Source: CAWEHT01 sp963808455 | GTDB taxonomy: Bacteria; Chloroflexota; Anaerolineae; CG2-30-64-16 | Assembly: GCA_963808455.1 (NCBI GenBank) | Contig: CAWEHT010000030.1 | Span: 1-10,423 of the forward strand | Reading direction: 5' to 3' | Length of the DNA: 10,423 nucleotides | Shown: positions 1-5,970 of the stretch, piece after piece | Layout of the letters: every line of letters starts with the position of its first letter | Position numbering within the stretch: the stretch's first letter is position 1 | Notes under the pieces: model-generated | Seen by the model: only the letters and a program-made list of their open reading frames with translations | What the model was told of the DNA's origin: nothing | Database searches by the model: none | Translations under genes and position numbers: made by a program

Positions 1-213
1 TCGTTGAGCAGTAACAGAAGTTCGTTTGCTGGGAGCTTTGTGGCCCATCCGGCAAGTTCATGCCACCAGGGCGGCCCGCCGGCGCCGGGAGCACGGCGCT
101 GAAGCAACCGCGCGCAGAAGACCAGGCCCCCGCAGGGGCTGCCCTCGTGGCTCGGCATCAGCTCGCCGCCTGGCACACAAAGCGCGCCGAGGCGCACTGA
201 CGACCGGCATCTC

Positions 214-264
214 AGCCTGTTTCAACAGGCTTGGTGTATCAGCCGACGGGTTTCAACCCTCGGC
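214..264. repeat. Pair of hairpins sharing a TTTCAAC loop core
   Basis: Two adjacent inverted repeats are visible. The first, 214-231, is AGCCTGTT-TC-AACAGGCT, a perfect 8-bp stem with 2 unpaired bases (or 7 bp with a 4-nt loop). The second, 242-264, pairs GCCGA with TCGGC and GGGTT with AACCC around TC, giving a 10-bp stem with one bulged C at 247. Both apices read GTTTCAAC or GGTTTCAACC although their stems differ. This is what covarying RNA or DNA hairpins of one repeat family look like. They are not followed by a U-tract, so I do not call them terminators. Confidence 0.55.
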
Positions 265-327
265 GGGCCTACCAGGAGCTTGGCGGACGAACCACCTTAG
301 GGCTCGTGAAGTAATAGCCTCCCGAAC

Positions 328-511
328 CTGTCATCCTGAGGCCGACTCCCTGACCGTGCTCAACGACAGCCGCTCGCGGCCCTGCATGTCAACGGGTCAG
401 GCCGAAGGATCCGTGCTGGCTCTGCTGGGCACATCGGACGCCTCGCCGGCGTCCCGCCGCAGCGCTGGGGGTCTCGTCCACCCGAGCTTTACACTGCGGT
501 CGGCATGACAG
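328..511. repeat. Palindromic intergenic element, copy A
   Basis: A 184-bp element bounded by CTGTCAT (328-334) and ATGACAG (505-511), a perfect 7-bp terminal inverted repeat. Subterminal motifs GCCGAAGGATCCGT (401-414) and, on the minus strand, GCGAGGCGTCCGA (446-434) form the internal tails of two facing arms. Read on the minus strand it matches the element starting at 2096, including shared stretches such as AAAGCTCG, TGGACGAGAC, CCTTCGGCCTG and GGAGTCGGC. Translating both copies gives the same relict pattern (ADSLTV...QAEG...LVH.SF..RS), which reflects shared DNA rather than a real protein. It starts 78 bases beyond the mttB-like stop codon. Confidence 0.7.
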
Positions 512-589
512 CAGCGCAAGTTATTGCTTTGCAGGTCCTTATCCCAAACGTGTCGGCAAGTTTCCTCAGCCCGGATCGTTTCGCGCGCG

Positions 590-2023
590 CTACGCCCTGC
601 CGAGCACGCGCTCGATCTCATCCTGGACCTTGCCCGGCAGCGGCTCGGGCCGATGCGAATCCAGGATCGCGACCGTCTTCTCCCGCAGCCGTTCCGACAG
701 GCGTTTTCCGCCGGCCCTGGCCCAGCGGTCCCCACGGAACCGGTTGAACAGCGCCGGCCGCCACAGGTCCCGGCAGTGCCGCAGCGTATGGTCTGTCGAG
801 AGATAGTTGCCGCCCGGCCCCACCTCGTGGATGGTCGCCATGGCCAGGCCGTCTTCGTCCAGCGAGAAGCCTTCCACGAAGCGCCGCTCCATCGAGATGA
901 CCTCGCCGCAGAAAACGATCATCTCCGGCGACGTGGTCAGGCCGGCCTCCAGATAGCCCACGTCGTGCGTCAGGTTGTTGCCCGCCAGCAGCGCGACCAG
1001 GATCGAAAAGGCGGCATCGGCGCCGGCCTCCTCGTCCATCACGCAGCTGTTGGAATCGCCGGCGTAGCCCCAGGTGGGCAGGCCGTAAAAGCGGCCCATC
1101 TCTGCCACGGCGGCGCGCGCCAGCTCGAACTCAGGAGAGGCGTAGACGCTGATGGTGGTCTTCATGTCGAGCTGGTGCATGCCACAGCCGTAGACAAAGG
1201 GGGCACCGGCATGCGTGAGCTGATGCACCACCAGGGCGGAGAGCACCTCTGCATTCGCCTGCGCGAGGGCGCCCGCCAGGGTCACCGGGGCCGTGCCACC
1301 CTGCACCGGGGCGGGTGAGTGGACCACGGGCAGCCCGGCCTCGGCCATGTACATGAGCTTGTCCAGGGCCGTTTCTGACTGGCGCAGGGGCGACGAAGGT
1401 TCCGAATACAACAGGAGGGTGGGGTTCTTGCGCAGCTCCTCCATGCCGCCGGCGGCCGCGGCGGCCATCTCCACGATGGCCTCGCAGTCGGCCCGATCGT
1501 CGCAGACAAAGACGATCGGCTTCGTGGTGTTCGAGATCATCCGGGCAAATTGCCACTGGTAATGGTTGGGCCGCCCCAGATCGGCCGGGATGCCCATGGA
1601 CATGCAAAAACTCAGCTCAGGAACGGCATCCACCACCCGTACGCAGTCTTCCACGTCGGCCATCGTGAAGGGCCGGCGCTCCCCCGTGCGGGGGTCGAGG
1701 TAGCGCGGGCAGTCGGAGCCGGTGCCGAAGCTCACCCGCCGGCCTTCGAGCGGCGCGGCCACTTCATCGCTGCCGCGCCGGCAGAGGGCAATGCTCGACG
1801 GCGCCTGCCGCAGCGCCCACTCCACCAGGGCCGGCGGCAGAAAGGCAAGGCTGCCATCGCGGAGGATGGCGCCATGTTCGCGCAGCAGAGCCAGCGCTGC
1901 CTCGTGGTGCAGGCGCACCCCCGTGCGGCGCAGGATCTCGAGAGAAGCCCGGTGCAGTTCCCGGCAACTTTCTGCGGACATCAGGCCGAACTGCGGGGCG
2001 ACAACCTGGCTGGCCGTGATCAC
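590..2023 (-). CDS. MttB-family (trimethylamine methyltransferase superfamily) methyltransferase, intact, non-pyrrolysine
   Basis: Predicted 477-aa cytoplasmic methyltransferase of the MttB/COG5598 superfamily. Members with known function move a methyl group from a quaternary or tertiary amine (trimethylamine, glycine betaine and relatives) to a corrinoid protein. Family features seen: an N-terminal helical segment (about 16-50), FGTGSD at 99-104, NTTKP at 165-169, then GGTAPVTLAGA, GAPF, LDMKT, MGRFYGLP, HDVGYLEAGLT, GPGGNY and DHTLRH in order to a normal C-terminus (KVQDEIERVLGRA). Length is typical. I chose the GTG at 2023 because AAAGGAG (2036-2030) lies 6 nt upstream; an earlier TTG at 2083 has no such support. 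No in-frame TAG occurs before the terminal TAG, so it appears not to use pyrrolysine. No corrinoid protein gene is adjacent, so the substrate and acceptor are unknown. It is paralogous to the broken copy at 7315-8753 and is bracketed by inverted repeat copies at 328-511 and 2096-2279. Confidence 0.9.
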   Translation of the reverse strand: MITASQVVAPQFGLMSAESCRELHRASLEILRRTGVRLHHEAALALLREHGAILRDGSLAFLPPALVEWALRQAPSSIALCRRGSDEVAAPLEGRRVSFGTGSDCPRYLDPRTGERRPFTMADVEDCVRVVDAVPELSFCMSMGIPADLGRPNHYQWQFARMISNTTKPIVFVCDDRADCEAIVEMAAAAAGGMEELRKNPTLLLYSEPSSPLRQSETALDKLMYMAEAGLPVVHSPAPVQGGTAPVTLAGALAQANAEVLSALVVHQLTHAGAPFVYGCGMHQLDMKTTISVYASPEFELARAAVAEMGRFYGLPTWGYAGDSNSCVMDEEAGADAAFSILVALLAGNNLTHDVGYLEAGLTTSPEMIVFCGEVISMERRFVEGFSLDEDGLAMATIHEVGPGGNYLSTDHTLRHCRDLWRPALFNRFRGDRWARAGGKRLSERLREKTVAILDSHRPEPLPGKVQDEIERVLGRA

Positions 2024-2029
2024 ATCCCT

Positions 2030-2036
2030 CTCCTTT
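2030..2036 (-). promoter_or_regulatory. Ribosome binding site fixing a GTG start
   Basis: AAAGGAG on the minus strand, 6 nt before the GTG at 2023. It decides the start of the intact mttB-like gene over the upstream in-frame TTG at 2083. The ATG overlapping at 2026-2024 is in another frame and is followed immediately by a stop. Confidence 0.75.
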
Positions 2037-2095
2037 GAGATTGGTGGTTCTTCATCAACTTCCTCTTGCGACCGGTAAAGCAACGACTCCCGCCG

Positions 2096-2279
2096 CTGTC
2101 ATTCTGACCGCGGTGCAAAGCTCGAATGGACGAGACGACCAGCTCCGCGGCGGCGCGCCAGCGAAGCATCCGTTGTGCCCAACGTGGGCAACTCAAATCC
2201 TTCGGCCTGGCATGCACAGTCGCTAAACACGGTGAGGGAGTCGGCATGCCTGGAAACTCCCTCCGCGCTCGCCTCGCCG
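2096..2279. repeat. Palindromic intergenic element, copy B (right end degenerate)
   Basis: Begins with CTGTCATTCTGACCG (2096-2110) and carries a tail GCGAAGCATCCGT at 2161-2173. Head and tail are separated by 49 nt, the same head-to-tail spacing as in copy A read on the minus strand (496 to 446). It continues with ATCCTTCGGCCTG and GGGAGTCGGC in the same order as copy A. The expected closing ATGACAG is not recognisable, so this copy appears eroded, or interrupted by the next element, which starts at 2280. Its orientation is opposite to copy A, so the two copies bracket the intact mttB-like gene as inverted repeats. Confidence 0.65.
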
Positions 2280-2492
2280 CTGTCATTCTGAGCGGGTTTA
2301 CGAGAAGACTTACGCTGCGGCGAGTCAAAGCGAAGAATCCGTCGCTGGACTCCCGGAACGGATGCTTCGGCCTGCCACGCCGGCTCGTCAAGCGCGGTCA
2401 GGGAGCCGGCCCGCCTAGAAACCCCTGGTACGGATTCTTCGCTGTGGCGTGCCGTTGACAGGCCATATTGGTACGGCCGCTCAGAATGACAG
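2280..2492. repeat. MITE-like palindromic element with 16-bp perfect terminal inverted repeats, element C
   Basis: A 213-bp element. The ends are CTGTCATTCTGAGCGG (2280-2295) and its exact reverse complement (2477-2492). A second perfect inverted pair lies inside: GCGAAGAATCCGT (2330-2342) and ACGGATTCTTCGC (2430-2442). Terminal and internal motifs are separated by exactly 34 nt on both sides, giving two 63-bp arms around an 87-bp centre. The 34-nt spacers themselves match poorly (about 14 of 34 positions). It encodes no transposase, so any movement would depend on an enzyme elsewhere, or the element may act as an RNA or DNA hairpin. Confidence 0.8.
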
Positions 2493-2592
2493 TCCAAGGG
2501 GTTCTTGCGTAGCCGCGTCCCACCTGGGCGGAATGGAAAACTTAGGGAGACGGGTTCGGGAAGTTGTTCATTCACGAGACCTTGGCAGCCAG

Positions 2593-3312
2593 CTATCCCA
2601 CACCACCAAGGTAGAGCCGTTGCACCTCCGGGTCGTTCGCCAGCCCCTGCCCGGTGCCCTGGTGTTTGATCTGGCCAAGCTCCAGCACGTAGCCGCGATC
2701 GGCGATGGCGAGGGCTCGCTTGGCGTTCTGTTCTACCAGAAGGATGGTCGTGCCCCCCCGATTGATCTCCTGGATGCGCTCGAAAAGCTGCTGCACGACG
2801 ATGGGCGCCAGCCCCAATGAGGGCTCGTCAAGCAGCAGGAGCTTCGGATTCGACATCAGGCCGATGCCCACGGCGCACATGCGCCGCTCGCCGCCGCTGA
2901 GCGTGCCCGCGCGCTGCTTGCGCCTTTCCTTGAGCCTGGGGAATTGTCGATAGACGCTCTCCAGCGCATCGCCGAACCGGCTTACCTTGCCGGCCTTGAA
3001 TCCCATCTCCAGGTTGGCCTCGACGGTCAGCGAGGGGAACACGTTGTTCTCTTGCGGGATAAAGGCAATGCCCTTGGTCACCCGCTCGTAGACCTTTACC
3101 TTGTTGATGTTCTCGCCGGCAAGCATCACCTGCCCCCGCCGGATGTCCGTCAGGCCGAAAATGCTGCGCAGCGTGGTGGTCTTGCCGGCGCCGTTTGGCC
3201 CGATGATGCAGACCATCTCGCCCGGATGGACCTCGAGCGACACGCCATGCAAGATCTCGGCCTTGGCATAACCGGCCGCCAGGTCGCGCAACTCCAGGAT
3301 TGGATCAGCCAT
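2593..3312 (-). CDS. livF: LivF-type ABC transporter ATP-binding protein
   Basis: 239-aa ATPase of the branched-chain/polar amino-acid importer class (HAAT), one of the two nucleotide-binding subunits that drive LivH/LivM on the cytoplasmic face. Walker A GPNGAGKT at 38-45, Q-loop Gln87 (FIPQENNVFPSLTV), signature LSGGERR at 138-144 and Walker B LLLLDEP at 158-164 are intact. The switch region reads LLVEQNA, with Gln-Asn in place of His, which is usual in LivF. Length and the C-terminal ending (VQRLYLGG) are typical. The ATG at 3312 lies 4 nt after the livG stop, and its Shine-Dalgarno GGGAG sits inside the last livG codons, so the two are translationally close. The stop is TAG at 2593-2595. 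It is the last transporter gene; a 569-bp repeat-filled gap follows. The substrate cannot be told from the ATPase. Confidence 0.95.
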   Translation of the reverse strand: MADPILELRDLAAGYAKAEILHGVSLEVHPGEMVCIIGPNGAGKTTTLRSIFGLTDIRRGQVMLAGENINKVKVYERVTKGIAFIPQENNVFPSLTVEANLEMGFKAGKVSRFGDALESVYRQFPRLKERRKQRAGTLSGGERRMCAVGIGLMSNPKLLLLDEPSLGLAPIVVQQLFERIQEINRGGTTILLVEQNAKRALAIADRGYVLELGQIKHQGTGQGLANDPEVQRLYLGGVG

Positions 3313-3316
3313 GTTG

Positions 3317-4957
3317 TCATACTCCCAGGTAGGCTTCGATCACCTGTGGCGCTTTGGAGACCTGCTCCGGGGTTCCCTCGGCGATCTTGCGGCCGTGGTC
3401 CAGCACCACGATCTGCTCACAGAGATTCATGATCACCCGCATGTCGTGTTCCACCAGCAAGACGGTCACGCCCCGCTGTTCGCGCAGCTCTCGGATGAGC
3501 CCCAGGATCCGGTTGATGAAGGTCGGATTGATGCCCGCCGTGGGCTCATCCAGCAACAACATGCGCGGGTCCATCATGAGGGCGCGGCCAAGGTCCACGA
3601 GCTTCTGCTCGGCGTGGCCCAGGTTGTGCACGTATTCGTCGCAGAGCTGGGCCAGGCCCAAGAAATCCAGCAGCTCCATGGCTTTCTTTTCAGACTCGGC
3701 CCTCTCGACGCGCATGCGCGGTGTCCGGAGCAAGGCGTTCATCAGGTTTTCCCCGCTCTGGTTCTGATAGCCCACCAGCAAGTTCTCGGTGACCGTGAGG
3801 TCGGGGAAGAGCCGGAGAACCTGAAAGGTCCGGCTGACGCCTTTCTGGGCGACCTGATAAGGCTCCATGGCGGTGATCGGCCTGTCCTCGAACAGGATCT
3901 GCCCGCCGGTAGGCTTCAGAAAGCCCGTGATCAGGTTGAAGGTGGTGGTTTTCCCCGAGCCATTCGGCCCGATCAGGCCGAAAATGGTCCCCTGCGGGAC
4001 GTCGAAGGAGCAGGCGTCAACCGCCCTCAACCCCCCGAAGTCCTTTGTCAGATTTTGGACCTGAAGTAGTGCGGCTGTATTCCCTGACATACTTGCTCTC
4101 CGGAAGCAGTCCCCGGCGCGCGCGAACACGGTCATGAGGATGAGCAGTACGCCGAAGAGAGCTTGCTGAATGGCAGACGACACATCACCGGGCAGGCCCA
4201 CGAAGCGTAAGCCTTCCCTCAACGCCACGAACACGATGCAGCCCAGAATAGTGCCAAGGTTATTGCCGAGCCCACCGAGGATGATGATCAGCCAGAGAAA
4301 GAACAACAACTCGAGGGTAAACGTGTTCGGATCGACGTAGCTGATGTAGTAAGCGTAGAGGCACCCGGCAATGCCGGCAAACGCGCCACCGACGATGAAG
4401 ACCCACATCTTGAAATTGTACGTGTTCTTGCCCGAGGCCTGGGTGGTGCCTTCGTCCATGCGCTGGGCCTTCAGCACGCGGCCGAATGGCGAGTGCACCA
4501 CGCGTTCTGAGATCAGATAGACCAACAGCAGGCACACGACCGAAAGGCCAAGGAAGCTGAGGTCGGTATCGAACCGCAAGCCAAAGAGCGAGGCCGGCGG
4601 GATGCCCGGCAGGCCCATGGGCCCCCGCGTGACGGAGTCCCAATTCGTGAACACAGCCACCAGGATCTGCCCGGCGCCCATCGTGGCAACCGCCAGGTAG
4701 TCACCCTTCAGGTTGATCGTCGGCAGGCCGATCAGGTAAGAGATGAAGCCGGCCAGCACGATGGCGGCCAGAAAGGCGAACCAGAACGGGAACCCGTCCA
4801 GCGCCAGGATGGCGGCAGCATAAGCGCCCACTCCGAAGAGGGCCGCATGGGCGATGGTGAATAGCCCGGCAGTGCCCATGATCAGGTTCAGCCCGATCGA
4901 AAGGACGCCGTAGATGCAGATCAGGATCAGGATGTGCAGGATTACGCCGATAGGCAT
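3317..4957 (-). CDS. livMG: LivM permease joined in frame to LivG ATPase
   Basis: 546-aa open frame. Residues 1 to about 285 are a LivM-type permease with multiple hydrophobic helices, the MGTAGLFTIAHAALFGVGAYAAA motif and the cytoplasmic loop GLPTINLKGDYLAVATMG. Residues 290-546 are a LivG-type ATPase: Walker A GPNGSGKT (330-337), Q-loop region GVSRTFQVLRLFPDLTV, Walker B MLLLDEPTAGINP, switch LLVEHD and a typical end (IEAYLGV). The ABC signature is unusual, LGHAEQ where LSYGQQ-like sequence is expected. The ATG at 4957 has GGGAGAG 6 nt upstream and starts 52 nt after the livH stop. No stop separates the halves; the linker is short (ARAGDCFRRAS). Residue 290 is an ATG (4090) with its own GGAGAG 5 nt upstream, so free LivG may also be made. 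LivM-LivG fusions occur in other bacteria; a recent frameshift or sequence error is the alternative. Confidence 0.88.
   Translation of the reverse strand: MPIGVILHILILICIYGVLSIGLNLIMGTAGLFTIAHAALFGVGAYAAAILALDGFPFWFAFLAAIVLAGFISYLIGLPTINLKGDYLAVATMGAGQILVAVFTNWDSVTRGPMGLPGIPPASLFGLRFDTDLSFLGLSVVCLLLVYLISERVVHSPFGRVLKAQRMDEGTTQASGKNTYNFKMWVFIVGGAFAGIAGCLYAYYISYVDPNTFTLELLFFLWLIIILGGLGNNLGTILGCIVFVALREGLRFVGLPGDVSSAIQQALFGVLLILMTVFARAGDCFRRASMSGNTAALLQVQNLTKDFGGLRAVDACSFDVPQGTIFGLIGPNGSGKTTTFNLITGFLKPTGGQILFEDRPITAMEPYQVAQKGVSRTFQVLRLFPDLTVTENLLVGYQNQSGENLMNALLRTPRMRVERAESEKKAMELLDFLGLAQLCDEYVHNLGHAEQKLVDLGRALMMDPRMLLLDEPTAGINPTFINRILGLIRELREQRGVTVLLVEHDMRVIMNLCEQIVVLDHGRKIAEGTPEQVSKAPQVIEAYLGV
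4088..4101 (-). promoter_or_regulatory. Internal ribosome binding site and ATG of the livG part
   Basis: On the minus strand GGAGAG (4101-4096), a 5-nt spacer and ATG (4090-4088) occur exactly where a free-standing livG would start (MSGNTAALLQVQNL). From here 257 residues follow, the normal length of LivG. The site lies in frame inside the joined livM-livG frame, so both a fusion and separate LivG could be translated from one mRNA. The preceding 289 codons are the usual size for LivM. Confidence 0.65.
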
Positions 4958-5009
4958 TTTGCTCTCTCCCTGCCGGCATGGGGCTCGGCGGCGGTGGCGA
5001 CGGCTGGCA

Positions 5010-5897
5010 TCATCCGAACACCATCGCTTCTTCCTTGCGCCCCAGAAGCCCGGCGGGCTTGAACACGAGGATCACCATCATGATCATGTAGGCGATCGTG
5101 AGCTTCCAGCGGGCATCTCCGGCGAACACGTACCAGACGCCCAGATTCTCGGCCAGCCCCATGGCGAAGCCGCCGACAATCGCGCCTTCGACGGAGCCCA
5201 TCCCGCCGAGCACGCAGGCCGCCCAGCCGCGCATCGTGATGTCGAAGCCCATGGAAGGCGTGAGGAGCGTGTTGATGCCGATCAGGATGCCGGCGACGGC
5301 CGCCAGCGCCGAGCCCACACCGAAGACCACCGAGATCGTGGTCTCCGAGTTGATCCCGTTGACGGCTGCCAGCTCGGCGTTGTCGGCCACCGCGCGGATC
5401 TGCTTGCCGACCCGAGTCTGGTTCAGCATAAGATAAAGGGCCACCATGAAGAAGAGCGCGGCGCCGATCATGCCCAGCTGGACGCCGGTGATGCTGACGG
5501 GGCCTATCTGTATGCCCTGGACCACGGGGAAGGGAAACGTCTTCCACTCGGCGCCCATCCACAACAGGACGATGGCCCCGAGGATGAATGAAGCGGCCAT
5601 AGCCGTGATGAGGCAGATGATTTTCGGTGCCGTGCGCAGCGGGCGATAAGCCACCTTGTCGATTACGATGCCGAGAATGGCAGTGCCGGCGAGGCTGACC
5701 AGCACGGCGACCGGGAGCGGCAGCCCGAACTGGGTCAGACTGACGAATGCCAGGTAGCCGCCCACCATTGCCAGGGAGCCGTTGGCGAAATTGACGAACT
5801 TCAGGATGCTGTAGACCATGGCGTAACCGATCGCCGCCAGAGCGTAGGCGCTGCCGGCGACCAGGCCGTTCACCACCAGCTGCAGGAAGTTGTTCAT
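5010..5897 (-). CDS. livH: LivH-type ABC transporter permease
   Basis: 295-aa integral inner-membrane permease that pairs with LivM to form the translocation channel of a Liv/HAAT importer. The start MNNFLQLVVNGLVAGSAYAL and the following AIGYAMVYSILKFVNFANGSLAMVG are hallmarks of LivH. About eight hydrophobic stretches follow, with the cytoplasmic RPLRTAPK loop early and VADNAELAAVNGINSETTISVVFGVGSALAAVAGIL in the middle, the region that contacts the ATPases in this family. The C-terminus (MVILVFKPAGLLGRKEE) is the classical permease ending. The ATG at 5897 is preceded by GGAG (5912-5909) at a long 11-nt spacing, and a stable hairpin (5916-5950) sits just upstream, which may limit translation relative to the binding protein. 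It lies 73 nt after the livK stop and 52 nt before livM. Confidence 0.95.
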   Translation of the reverse strand: MNNFLQLVVNGLVAGSAYALAAIGYAMVYSILKFVNFANGSLAMVGGYLAFVSLTQFGLPLPVAVLVSLAGTAILGIVIDKVAYRPLRTAPKIICLITAMAASFILGAIVLLWMGAEWKTFPFPVVQGIQIGPVSITGVQLGMIGAALFFMVALYLMLNQTRVGKQIRAVADNAELAAVNGINSETTISVVFGVGSALAAVAGILIGINTLLTPSMGFDITMRGWAACVLGGMGSVEGAIVGGFAMGLAENLGVWYVFAGDARWKLTIAYMIMMVILVFKPAGLLGRKEEAMVFG

Positions 5898-5915
5898 CGG
5901 ATCTGCATCTCCAGG

Positions 5916-5950
5916 GAGGGGGCGGCAGGCTGCTGTCCCGCCGCCCCCTC
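5916..5950 (-). promoter_or_regulatory. GC-rich hairpin between livK and livH
   Basis: GAGGGGGCGGC (5916-5926) and GCCGCCCCCTC (5940-5950) form a perfect 11-bp stem with a 13-nt loop, 20 nt after the livK stop codon and 18 nt before the livH start. There is no U-tract. In binding-protein ABC operons such intercistronic hairpins commonly stabilise the upstream message or reduce downstream expression, so that the receptor exceeds the permease. That role is inferred here from position and stability only. Confidence 0.6.
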
Positions 5951-5970
5951 GAGCAACCAGCGAACCGGTC

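Larger units (their letters stand above)
1..589. other. Gene-free repeat-rich region at the left edge
   Basis: I see no credible gene here. An open frame on the plus strand (26-508) is low complexity, rich in Arg and Ala, and its second half is simply the translation of the palindromic repeat at 328-511. Small stem-loops are present: GCCCC/GGGGC around 126-139, GCGCC/GGCGC around 184-195, and the two hairpins listed separately at 214-264. The downstream end of the mttB-like gene (stop at 590) lies at the right edge. No U-tract terminator is visible after that stop on the minus strand. Confidence 0.6.
2024..2592. other. Intergenic region between livF and the mttB-like gene, filled by repeats
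   Basis: This 569-bp stretch holds two palindromic elements (2096-2279 and 2280-2492) and no credible gene. The frames open through it, on either strand, translate repeat DNA. The part nearest the mttB-like start (2024-2095) carries its ribosome binding site AAAGGAG. I find no convincing -35/-10 pair there. The part after livF (2493-2592) shows no U-tract terminator, so read-through from the transporter genes into mttB cannot be excluded. Confidence 0.6.

Noticed and set aside
214..264. tRNA-like fragment (GGGTTTCAACCC resembling a T arm)
   Set aside because: No acceptor stem, D arm or correctly spaced anticodon arm can be drawn; the loops are too short.
26..508. 160-codon plus-strand open frame at the left edge
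   Set aside because: Low-complexity Arg/Ala-rich translation; its second half is repeat element A, and a similar peptide appears from the repeat at 2096-2279. No ribosome binding site or family match seen.
524..1318. 264-codon plus-strand open frame opposite the intact mttB-like gene
   Set aside because: Antisense shadow; the minus-strand product has unbroken family motifs.
590..2023. Pyrrolysine-containing MttB with TAG read-through
   Set aside because: No in-frame TAG lies inside the gene. The terminal TAG follows a normal family C-terminus, and the sequence beyond it is repeat-bearing non-coding DNA. No pyl genes are in the window.
2099..2575. 158-codon minus-strand open frame upstream of the mttB-like gene
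   Set aside because: It translates palindromic elements B and C (CHSE..., HSEESVPG..., NDSGEAS...), a known look of repeat DNA read as protein.
3311..4069. 252-codon plus-strand open frame opposite livG
   Set aside because: Mirror of the ATPase coding sequence with no recognisable domain; the minus strand has Walker A and B motifs.
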